Assembly: GCF_003384035.1 (NCBI RefSeq)
Contig: NZ_QQAK01000012.1
Span: 248,001-312,000 of the forward strand
Length of the DNA stretch: 64,000 nt
Reading direction: 5' to 3'
DNA from: Sporosarcina sp. BI001-red
GTDB lineage: Bacteria; Bacillota; Bacilli; Bacillales_A; Planococcaceae
The notes beneath the pieces are model-generated. The model was not told where the DNA came from. It worked only from the letters and a program-made list of their open reading frames with translations, and did no database searches. Positions 51,390 through 58,266 of the stretch are shown in pieces. How positions within the stretch are numbered: position 1 is the stretch's first letter; the number at the start of each line of letters is the position of its first letter. The translations under genes were made by a program, and so were the position numbers.

Positions 51390-51425
51390 AATTAACCAAC
51401 GGACCACAATCGGGCCATAAGAAGG
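51384..51425 (+). repeat. Array repeat 6 (short)
   Basis: AATTAACCAACGGACCACAA followed by TCGGGCCATAAG. Left and right cores are almost abutted, with no middle. Confidence 0.6.
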
Positions 51426-51479
51426 AATAATCGATTTAAGCAACAAATTTTAATTTCATTTAATAAAAAAGGAGTTTTA

Positions 51480-52157
51480 ATTATAGCAAAGAAACCATTT
51501 GGTCGTCATTGGAAGAGTTCCAAAGGATATAGGGTTATAGAAGGACTTGATACATATAACCATCATTTTGGGGGACAAGACTGCGACTTGCCCTTATGTA
51601 AGTTATGCGGGGAGCATATGCATCAAATATTTTATTTTGATTTAAATGATGATAGGCTCGCTGATTTAAAAGCTAAAGAACTAACTGCTTTACCGTTGTT
51701 TTCGTGTTTGAATTGTTCGATGGTTTGGGAACCTCAATATTTTAAGTTAAGTGATGGAGGTAAATCCATTCAAATAATCAATCAAGAAAATACGGATATT
51801 TGGATTCAGGATGAGGCAGATAAGCTACCTGTGCCACTTCCTAAAACAAATATAAAACTTATCGAAATGAAAGACGAAGATATTCCAACTAATGAAGAAA
51901 ATTATGATTTGGCTTTTGATCTATTTGGGTCAGAGTACTTGTGTAGAGTGTTGGGTGCTCCTTTGTATGAAGAGGTTCCTGAAGATTTAGAATGTCCGAT
52001 CTGTAAAAAAGAAATGAAGTACATTGCCACAATAACACAAGACCTTGGAGAACTGGAACTCATTTCAGTTGTTGATTTTCAGTTAGGAGAGATGAATATT
52101 TACTATTATTTATGTAAAGATTGTTCAGTTATAAAAACTCAAATACAAGGCACATAA
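51480..52157 (+). CDS. Zinc-ribbon-like hypothetical protein, 225 aa
   Basis: Two CxxC pairs, CKLCGEH near residue 40 and CPICKKEM near residue 180, plus CLNCS and CKDCS, suggest two zinc-binding knuckle pairs. The fold may resemble DUF1963/YwqG-type proteins, but I am not sure. The frame has no ATG, GTG or TTG near its ribosome binding site AAAAAAGGAG; ATT 51480 or ATA 51483 lies at the right distance. The first conventional codon (TTG 51588) would cut off 36 conserved-looking residues. Confidence 0.6.
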   Translation: MIAKKPFGRHWKSSKGYRVIEGLDTYNHHFGGQDCDLPLCKLCGEHMHQIFYFDLNDDRLADLKAKELTALPLFSCLNCSMVWEPQYFKLSDGGKSIQIINQENTDIWIQDEADKLPVPLPKTNIKLIEMKDEDIPTNEENYDLAFDLFGSEYLCRVLGAPLYEEVPEDLECPICKKEMKYIATITQDLGELELISVVDFQLGEMNIYYYLCKDCSVIKTQIQGT

Positions 52158-52165
52158 AAATTACC

Positions 52166-52207
52166 TCTTCAACTAACGGGTGCGTTTGCAGAACAAAAGT
52201 TACTTGG
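52166..52207 (+). repeat. Array repeat 7 (left half)
   Basis: CTTCAACTAACGGGTGCGTT, the best match to the left consensus in the window, then GCAGAACAAAAGTTACTTGG. The right core is missing. Confidence 0.75.
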
Positions 52208-52354
52208 AGATGCTTAGTTTCGAAAGAAATTTTTAACTTAAACCTCATCGTTATAATTTAAAAAGTATGATCACTATCAATAAGGTATAGAACTTTTCCA
52301 ATATGCGGTACAATAATAGAAATACTCTACTTGTATACTTGGGAGGTTACTCAT

Positions 52355-53083
52355 TTGTTTGAAGTTATTAATAAAAAGAAGGCACAATTAGATGCTGCTC
52401 GTCCCTTGCCTAAATATACATTGAAAAGTTTACGGGAAAAGTTATTTCTAGAATGGACCTATAATTCGAATGCGATTGAAGGAAACACCTTAACCATGAA
52501 CGAAACGAAAGTGGTCCTTGAAGGAATTACAATCGGTGGTAAGACACTGAGAGAACATTTGGAGGTTATCAATCATCGGGATGCCATTAGTTATGTTGAA
52601 GAAAATGTCCAAATGAACGAATCTCTTTCTGAATGGCAAATAAAAAATTTACATCGGTTAGTACTTAAAGGAATTCATGAAGAGTATGCGGGTGTTTACC
52701 GTAAAGAACAAGTCTTTATTTCGGGTGCCACACATATACCATCAGCGCATTATCTGATCCAAGAAAGAATGGAACAAATGATGAATTGGTATCGAAACGA
52801 AGGAATTCACCTTCATCCTGTTGAGCGTGGCGCGATGTTACATGCTATTTTTGTTGGCATCCATCCTTTTATAGATGGAAATGGACGAACTTCTAGACTT
52901 TTGCTGAATTTAGAAGTAATGAAAGATGGATTTCCTCCTGTCATTATTAAGGTGGAAAATCGATTGGCCTATTATGAAGCTCTTGACAAAGCACATACGA
53001 CAGAAGATTATAGCGATTTTATAGCATTAGTAGAACGTGAAGTAGAAGACTCTCTTGACTTATATCTAAGTACAATTAGTTAA
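52355..53083 (+). CDS. Fic family protein, class II, 242 aa
   Basis: Active-site motif HPFIDGNGRTSRLL matches HPFx[D/E]GNGRxxR fully. The N-terminal inhibitory helix motif WTYNSNAIEGNTLT ([S/T]xxxE[G/N]) marks an intramolecularly controlled class II Fic AMPylase. TTG 52355 follows TTGGGAGG. Single-gene cassette with its own terminator. Unlike the Fic gene at 46378 it has no antitoxin gene, consistent with self-inhibition. Confidence 0.92.
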   Translation: MFEVINKKKAQLDAARPLPKYTLKSLREKLFLEWTYNSNAIEGNTLTMNETKVVLEGITIGGKTLREHLEVINHRDAISYVEENVQMNESLSEWQIKNLHRLVLKGIHEEYAGVYRKEQVFISGATHIPSAHYLIQERMEQMMNWYRNEGIHLHPVERGAMLHAIFVGIHPFIDGNGRTSRLLLNLEVMKDGFPPVIIKVENRLAYYEALDKAHTTEDYSDFIALVEREVEDSLDLYLSTIS

Positions 53084-53112
53084 AAAGCATCTCTATGAGG
53101 TGCTTTTTTGCA
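53084..53112 (+). terminator. Terminator after Fic gene
   Basis: AAAAGCA pairs with TGCTTTT, with an inner TCTCTATGAGG, followed by TTTTTT. Confidence 0.75.
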
Positions 53113-53150
53113 ACCAATAGTTGTGCTTCAATCCGGCCGCGTCTTTCAAT
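53111..53150 (+). repeat. Array repeat 8 (right half)
   Basis: AATAGTTGTGCTTCAATCCG then GCCGCGTC: middle plus the right core with one change (CCGGCC in place of CGGGCC). Confidence 0.6.
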
Positions 53151-53171
53151 TTCTAGATAGGAGGTTAAAAG

Positions 53172-53411
53172 ATGACACTTCAATGGAAAAGAGAAAGTAT
53201 TATATTTGATAGCTTGTATGAAGCAGATGTTTGGGCCGATTCACTAGGAAATGAAATGTATGCAAGATTATATGATGGTTATGACACACCGGATTATAAA
53301 ATAGCTTATTCCTTGGCTTTTAGAATTGCCGAGATGAAAGAATTCAGAGTCTTCACAAGAAGGACAATAGGTAATAATTATAGATTTAAAGTTTGGGTGG
53401 TACCTTTTTAG
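53172..53411 (+). CDS. Hypothetical protein, 79 aa
   Basis: ATG follows AGGAGG. Mixed composition with AYSLAFRIAEMKEFRVFT in the second half and no membrane segment. No family recognised. Cassette between repeats 8 and 9. Confidence 0.6.
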   Translation: MTLQWKRESIIFDSLYEADVWADSLGNEMYARLYDGYDTPDYKIAYSLAFRIAEMKEFRVFTRRTIGNNYRFKVWVVPF

Positions 53412-53428
53412 TGCAGAACTAATTTTAA

Positions 53429-53491
53429 ATTCAAACTAACGGGGGCATTTCTTGCATAAGGTTTGTGCTCAATCGGGCCATTTTGTTGAAC
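53429..53491 (+). repeat. Array repeat 9 (full)
   Basis: TTCAAACTAACGGGGGCATTT at left, TGCATAAGGTTTGTGC in the middle, and CAATCGGGCCATTTTGTTGAA at right. Outer arms TTCAAACTAA and TTTTGTTGAA pair imperfectly; GGGGCA and TGCTC can pair inside. Confidence 0.9.
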
Positions 53492-53549
53492 AACATGTTT
53501 TACAAGGTGGCGAAACAATCACTAAAATAAGCTAGGAGGTTTAAAAAAG

Positions 53550-54047
53550 ATGAAACAATCGGGGACGCTATACTTTTTCTGCGGGAAAATGGGAGCAGGA
53601 AAATCAACTAAATCAAAACAAATGGCAATAGATAAAAATGCGGTACTGTTGTCTGAGGATGAATGGCTCTCATCTCTTTATCCGAATCAAATCGAATCAT
53701 TTGAGGACTATCTAAAATTTTCGGCGCAGATCAAGCCGTTTGTGAAAAAACATGTCCAAAATATATTAAGTGTCGGTACAGATGTGGTGATGGATTTTCC
53801 AGCTAATACTCAAAAGCTACGAACTTGGTTTTTGGATATGGTATTAGATGTCAATGCGAACCATCAACTAATTTTCCTTAATCTAAATAACGAGCAATGC
53901 TTACGTCAAATTGCACAAAGGCGTAATGAACAACCTGAAAGAGCAGATTTTGATACGGAAGCGGTGTTTATTCATGTTACTAATTTTTTTGAAGCACCAA
54001 AAGCATCCGAGGGTTTAAATATTTTAGAATTTAGTGGAAATGATTAA
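53550..54047 (+). CDS. AAA-type ATP-binding kinase-like protein, 165 aa
   Basis: P-loop FCGKMGAGKSTKSKQMA near the N-terminus, then DVVMDFPANTQKLRTWF as Walker B-like region and RQIAQRRNEQPERADFD as the lid. This pattern is that of AAA_33/zeta-like small-molecule kinases found in phage and mobile DNA. ATG follows TAGGAGG. Substrate unknown. Confidence 0.82.
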   Translation: MKQSGTLYFFCGKMGAGKSTKSKQMAIDKNAVLLSEDEWLSSLYPNQIESFEDYLKFSAQIKPFVKKHVQNILSVGTDVVMDFPANTQKLRTWFLDMVLDVNANHQLIFLNLNNEQCLRQIAQRRNEQPERADFDTEAVFIHVTNFFEAPKASEGLNILEFSGND

Positions 54048-54075
54048 CAGGGAGTTCAATATAACGTTGCATAGA

Positions 54076-54120
54076 TTTCAACTAACAGGTGCGTTTGTTG
54101 TAGATCATAAGCCTAATTCC
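54076..54120 (+). repeat. Array repeat 10 (left half)
   Basis: TTTCAACTAACAGGTGCGTT, then TAGATCATAAGCCTAATTC. The middle matches that of repeat 1, which also precedes a recombinase element. Right core lacking. Confidence 0.75.
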
Positions 54121-54453
54121 TCTTTCAAGATACAGGATTATGCTTATGATTTTTTTAGGTTTTCAACATTTTACATTTACACATTCTTGATGTTCACACC
54201 ACTGGTACATTCTTTGGCAACGAGTGGTACATTCTCGTGGTTGCAATCATTCAAGGCTTTTGGAAGCAAAGGCAATGCTTTGAGAATTGATGTCACAGTA
54301 GCTTTCGAATCAATTTGAACAAGAATATACCCCATAGCATCGCCTGCCGATACAGACAAGGGTATGGGGTATATTCTGGTTTATTATGGACAATATAATT
54401 GTATAGCATCTAGAAGCGCATAGGAACAGATCACTGTTTCGCTTTACGGATTT

Positions 54454-54652
54454 CTAGTCACTCTTTTTCTCCTGTTGGGTTAAGAGTGATTCCTCCCGAA
54501 TCTTCTTCCTGTTCATTTCTCTCTTTGGATTCTTGATCCATTTTCTTTAATACCTCGCGTTGTTCGTCCTGAGAGAAGTTGGTATAAAGCACTGTGGTCT
54601 CAATTGTATTATGCCCCAACTGATCGCGAAGACCGACCTTAACGTGATTTTT
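54454..54652 (-). pseudogene. Tyrosine recombinase C-terminal fragment, copy C
   Basis: The minus strand keeps HVKVGLRDQLGHNTIETTVLY and KKMDQESKERNEQ, but the polar tail is shifted out of frame relative to copies A and B. Catalytic Arg and Lys boxes are absent as in the other copies. Confidence 0.75.
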
Positions 54653-54663
54653 AAAAATTCATC

Positions 54664-54704
54664 AAACGCTCCAACCCCTTGTGGCACAAGGGATTGGAGC
54701 GTTT
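54664..54704. repeat. Conserved hairpin of element C
   Basis: AAACGCTCCAACCCCTTGT and its near-perfect complement (one mismatch, A-C) with a 3-nt loop. Confidence 0.82.
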
Positions 54705-54982
54705 TTGTAATTAACGGATCAACCGGAATAGGCGATTAACGCTAAAACTCTTGTGGCAAACTAGCTGACCAAGGAAGTAATGAATCAAACGCCTGTAGAA
54801 CGGTAAGACCCTTTTGTGAAGTTGTGTCAGGTAGTAATGCTATAAGTTTTCGAGAACAGTATCAGAGGAGAGATAGATTATCAAAAGGTAGTATTATTTG
54901 GAATTTAAGTAATTAACAATCTTTTTTATTGTATTTGGATGATAAGGTGAAGAGGATACATCTGATACGAAGATTCTTTCAA

Positions 54983-55011
54983 TACACATAAATGGACAAT
55001 TCTGGTATAAT
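54983..55011 (+). promoter_or_regulatory. Outward promoter of element C
   Basis: TGGTATAAT at 55003-55011 with TACACA 17 bp upstream of the -10 hexamer. It points into the next cassette. Confidence 0.55.
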
Positions 55012-55036
55012 AGAATTGAGAAAGATTAATCACAGT

Positions 55037-55053
55037 ATTCAAGAAACGGGCCA
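55037..55053 (+). repeat. attI-like end of element C
   Basis: TTCAAGAAACGGGCCA, followed by new sequence. Confidence 0.7.
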
Positions 55054-55078
55054 GATTAAGTCGAATGGAGGAAACCAT

Positions 55079-55252
55079 ATGATGAGTTTTGGAGTTAGAC
55101 TTCTTACTGGTTTTGTACTTATGGGTATTTTATTTACCATTATAATTTTATTAGTTGAACCAATAATTTTGCGATCGGGTTTAATTGGTCTTTCTGTAAT
55201 GTTCGTTTTGATTTTTTTTAATTCCTCAGTTTTCGCACGGCTAAAACGATGA
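55079..55252 (+). CDS. Small membrane protein, 57 aa
   Basis: ATG follows TGGAGGAAACC. Two hydrophobic segments, LLTGFVLMGILFTIIILL and GLIGLSVMFVLIFF, then ARLKR. First cassette after element C. No family recognised. Confidence 0.65.
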   Translation: MMSFGVRLLTGFVLMGILFTIIILLVEPIILRSGLIGLSVMFVLIFFNSSVFARLKR

Positions 55253-55274
55253 ATAGTTTCTGGGATTTATCGCT

Positions 55275-55338
55275 ATTACCGAATCGGGTGCTTTAACGAC
55301 ACAAGGCTTGTGCTTCAAACGGGCCATTTTCCGAGTTG
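55275..55338 (+). repeat. Array repeat 11 (full)
   Basis: TTACCGAATCGGGTGCTTTA, ACACAAGGCTTGTGC in the middle, and TTCAAACGGGCCATTTTCC at right. Confidence 0.88.
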
Positions 55339-55378
55339 AGTAGTTAAGTAATAAATTTTTAAATATGGATTGATTAGA

Positions 55379-55660
55379 ATGATGATTTTAGTACCTTTTC
55401 TAGCGGCTGTTATATCGGGAAGTATTGTACTGTTGATCACTTGGGGCTTAATCAAAAAGAATTTTTCTCTACCAGTGAGAAATATCCCAGGAATCATAAC
55501 AGTTATAGCGGCAATTGTTTTATTTTACATTGGCTTTGTAACGGTTAGAGGATTTGAAGGGGCAGCCTATTTGTTTCTGGCTTTCTTTTTAGTTGGTTTT
55601 GCAGTCGTTTCATTTTTAATGGTAAAAGTTATGGCGAAAAAGTTTGTTGGAGCAAAATAA
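55379..55660 (+). CDS. YesK-like membrane protein, 93 aa
   Basis: Three membrane helices (PFLAAVISGSIVLLITWGLI, IITVIAAIVLFYIGF, AYLFLAFFLVGFAVVSFLMV) with a pattern like YesK-type small membrane proteins. The ribosome binding site is poor, so ATG 55379 or the TTG 9 bp before it may be used. Cassette between repeats 11 and 12. Confidence 0.6.
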   Translation: MMILVPFLAAVISGSIVLLITWGLIKKNFSLPVRNIPGIITVIAAIVLFYIGFVTVRGFEGAAYLFLAFFLVGFAVVSFLMVKVMAKKFVGAK

Positions 55661-55676
55661 GGAACGACTCACACCT

Positions 55677-55700
55677 TCCTCGTTAAACGGGGGCAATTCA
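55677..55700 (+). repeat. Array repeat 12 (left half)
   Basis: TTCCTCGTTAAACGGGGGCA followed directly by an open frame lacking a start. Right half missing. Confidence 0.65.
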
Positions 55701-55867
55701 CTAAGTATTCGGATAGGGAAGGAACATACTCTGGAAACTTTTCAAATAAGTATCGCAAAGGAACGAAATTTTATTCTATTAAGGACATAGACCCGGATGA
55801 AGCAATAGCTATTGAGGAAGATGGAAAGTATCGTAAAGCAATTAACAATGGAACGTATGTGAAATAG
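55700..55867 (+). pseudogene. 5'-truncated cassette gene
   Basis: The frame TKYSDREGTYSGNFSNKYRK to AIEEDGKYRKAINNGTYVK ends at TAG 55865 but has no start codon; it opens out of the left half of repeat 12. The protein end is repetitive (KYRKGTK, KYRKAIN). Probably a cassette that lost its 5' part together with the right half of the repeat. Confidence 0.55.
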
Positions 55868-55925
55868 TCAGCTAAAGGGTGCGTTAAGTGAACAACTGTT
55901 GCGCACCAAACGGGCCAAGTATTAG
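55867..55925 (+). repeat. Array repeat 13 (full)
   Basis: CAGCTAAAGGGTGCGTTAAG, AACAACTGTTGCGCACC, and AAACGGGCCAAGTATTAG. GGTGCG and CGCACC make a 6-bp inner stem. This copy is the best intron-free match to the split repeat 5. Confidence 0.9.
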
Positions 55926-56003
55926 TAGAAATCCCTCAACACCTTCCCTCTACCAGTGTAAAAGAACGAGGTTCAGATCTTCTTTATAGAACGGAGAGAT
56001 AAA

Positions 56004-56468
56004 ATGATTAAATTAAGTAATGTGGGCGAAGTAGAATTTAAAAGGTATAAAGACTTTATTATTTCTGACAATGCTAATGAAATCACTCAAAATTTCAACT
56101 TAACACTTGAGCAAGCACTAGAAGAATCTAAAATGATGATAGATGACATGTTTAAAGATGGATTGGCTACTGAGGGGCAATATGTCCACAATATAATACA
56201 CGCTGACTCAAATGAACAAGTAGGTTTTCTGTGGTACAACGTAATACCAGAAATTAGTGCAGCATATTTATACCATATCTTAATAAATGAAAATCATAGA
56301 GGTAAAGGTTTTGGGACGAATACTATTGAAAAGCTTCAAGATAAGCTTAAAGCACATGGAGTAAAATCAATTGGATTAAGTGTTTTCGGAAAAAATGAGG
56401 GGGCTTATCGATTATACAAGAAGCTAGGATATTCAAATACGAGAATATCGATGGAGAAAACCTTATAA
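56004..56468 (+). CDS. GNAT acetyltransferase, 154 aa
   Basis: The acetyl-CoA loop is NENHRGKGFGTNTIEKL and the C-terminal motif is GKNEGAYRLYKKLGYSNT. ATG follows ACGGAGAG. Single-gene cassette between repeats 13 and 14. Acceptor unknown. Confidence 0.9.
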   Translation: MIKLSNVGEVEFKRYKDFIISDNANEITQNFNLTLEQALEESKMMIDDMFKDGLATEGQYVHNIIHADSNEQVGFLWYNVIPEISAAYLYHILINENHRGKGFGTNTIEKLQDKLKAHGVKSIGLSVFGKNEGAYRLYKKLGYSNTRISMEKTL

Positions 56469-56514
56469 GTGATTTGTAATCCGAGATACGTATTATAGAT
56501 ATCTCGATTCCGAG

Positions 56515-56540
56515 TATTCCTTAATCGGGCGCGTTTGTTT
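56515..56540 (+). repeat. Array repeat 14, left part (at truncated intron)
   Basis: ATTCCTTAATCGGGCGCGTT then TGTTT, directly abutting the intron's GTGCG. The right part was lost with the 3' end of the intron. Confidence 0.78.
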
Positions 56541-57551
56541 GTGCGAAATGTTCCTAACTCAAATGAAATGTGGTCACACAATTTCGGTAAAGGTTAGGCA
56601 GTTTTAGGTTACCTAAAACTGAAGGGTTATATCGAGAAGTCGAATGAGGAGGTAACGCTCCGAAAGGCTTCCCCTGCGTCGAGTAGCACGCGGATTAGTA
56701 AGGAAAAGCGTGTTATAAGCTCGGCTAATAGGCGTGAGAATTTACAGTAACAGTTTAGTTTGGCTGACGATATCCTACCCGATGGGGTGGTGTAAATCAT
56801 GATGCTTGGGTTGAACAGATATAGTGAGAATGCAATGTAAATACAATAACATACTGTATTGCTGACGAACTTCTGAATGTACGGGTCTAGACGCGCGTTA
56901 TATACAAATGTATTTACTACCAAATGTAGGGTTAGCTGTGGATGAGTAAGAATAGACAATATAAAAATCCATCTTGTGTTATAGGCGCATGCGATGCTAA
57001 CAGGCTCATAGGAAGCACCTAAATTTGTTCGATAATAGATGTAACTCAACGTTGTAAGCTGATAACGTGGAGGGCTTACTCTCGGTGAAGCGTTGGAAAG
57101 GAAAATAGTCGTGAGACTAGCGGCTGTATAACTTTCTTCATATCAGTGAAAGTGGTGGCACAGTACCGTTGAAGCGTGTAATGAACGTGGAGGGATAGCC
57201 ACTAGGCTAATGAAAGATTCATTCAACCATGCAAGACAGGTCTTTCAACGATTAATAAGGTTCTTGTAAGACTAATAGAGGTTCAGCTCCAAAGGAGCCA
57301 CCGACTTGTTAAAACGTAAGAAACTGAGGCACAACGAGTATTATGATATGCAATATCATTTTGATTCTTTATACGCTCAAAGTGCCAATGGTCAAAACTT
57401 TTATGAATTACTCGATTTAATGCAATCTGATGGAAACATTCGATTAGCTCATCGTAATATTAAACGAAATACTGGTAGTAAAACATGTGGATATGATGAA
57501 CTAACGATTGAAGATATAAGTCATTTATCCGTCGTAGAAGTTGTATCTACT
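56541..57551 (+). mobile_element. Truncated group II intron copy
   Basis: Nearly identical to the first 1 kb of the intron at 48462, including GTGCGAAATG and the structured 5' region, but ends at TTGTATCTAC within the RT ORF. The rest of the ORF and domains V and VI are gone. Confidence 0.9.
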
Positions 57552-57566
57552 AGTTTTCGCTATTGA
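57306..57566 (+). pseudogene. Truncated group II intron RT (N-terminal 80 aa)
   Basis: Matches residues 1-82 of the intact RT with a few substitutions (SANGQNFYELL for SADGQNFYGLL), then runs out of homology as STSFRY and stops. It lacks all catalytic motifs. Confidence 0.9.
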
Positions 57567-57744
57567 TCCACTACTGATTTTTTTACTTACAACTCTTAAC
57601 AGTAGTGGATTTTTGTATGACTACGAAAATCACAAAATATTATTTGCAGGTTTCTTATTACATTTTTGTTTGTGCTTAATATATGGAGTTGTTATTGATT
57701 ATTTCATCCGTTTGTTGTTCAAGGAAATTCCTGAAACGGACTAA
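57541..57744 (+). pseudogene. 5'-truncated membrane protein gene
   Basis: The frame continues from the intron remnant into LLVFAIDPLLIFLLTT, then ILFAGFLLHFCLCLIYGVVIDYF and ends FKEIPETD. Three membrane stretches but no own start; the 5' end was replaced by the intron fragment. Family not recognised. Confidence 0.55.
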
Positions 57745-57760
57745 AAATGATTGTTTAGCC

Positions 57761-57820
57761 TTCCTCAATCGGGGGCTTGAACGGTATGGTATAAGGTTTG
57801 CGCTTCAAACATGCCAAAAT
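57761..57820 (+). repeat. Array repeat 15 (full, right core altered)
   Basis: TTCCTCAATCGGGGGCTTGA, GGTATAAGGTTTGCGC, and TTCAAACATGCCAAAATA (CATGCC in place of CGGGCC). Confidence 0.75.
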
Positions 57821-58131
57821 ATTCCATAATTTTAAATACGAAGAAAACGTTAAGTTGATAAGAAAAGGGTTCCCCCTGATTATGAAAATTTAAAACAAGA
57901 AAACTTTTTAATAACCAGCATTATTTTTTAGCTTTACTGACAGGGTGTAATTATCAGTAGACACTTCAACGGTTATGAAAACATATAGATTTTGAATTAC
58001 TGGGTTTGCAGGAGCGGTAAAAAACGCCAAAGAGATTGAAAAATTGATTAACAAGATTAAAATAGACTACATATTGAGCCTTAAGTATTGATATTATTTC
58101 AATGAATTAAGTGGCTCTAAACTATATTAAC
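57821..58131 (+). other. Cassette-sized stretch without a gene
   Basis: About 310 bp between repeats 15 and 16 holds no ORF with a ribosome binding site. Likely an empty or decayed cassette. Confidence 0.5.
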
Positions 58132-58196
58132 AGTTCACTACCGGGAGACATTTCTCGAAGAAGAATTGCATCCTTTTTATTAATCTGGCCATCGTT
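58132..58196 (+). repeat. Array repeat 16 (degenerate)
   Basis: GTTCACTACCGGGAGACATT at left and TAATCTGGCCATCG at right, 65 bp in total. Confidence 0.6.
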
Positions 58197-58266
58197 TACG
58201 TGTAGTGGAATAGTGTAAGAGTAATTATTATTTGAACTGAGCAAGAGGGGGATTATTATTTTAATT

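Larger units (their letters stand above)
54247..55053 (-). mobile_element. Recombinase-fragment element, copy C
   Basis: About 805 bp with the same left block as copy A (GGCTTTTGGAAGCAAAGGC), the TACCCCATAGC hairpin, recombinase fragment, 19-bp hairpin, TGGTATAAT promoter and terminal core. The next cassette is a 57-aa membrane protein. Confidence 0.8.

Noticed and set aside
54034-54318. 94-aa ORF across array repeat 10 and the left block of element C
   Set aside because: It overlaps the repeat and the mobile element, has no conserved features and is broken in copy A.
40249-54652. Calling the recombinase fragments IntI outright
   Set aside because: Only the last catalytic box is present. 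IntI-specific features lie in the missing part, so a XerC/D-like or phage-type enzyme is equally possible.
54992-55078. Leader ORF (MDNSGIIELRKINHS) reading through the attI-like end, considered as an analogue of integron ORF-11
   Set aside because: Its ATG lies upstream of the -10 hexamer TATAAT, so it would not be in the transcript from that promoter, and there is no ribosome binding site.
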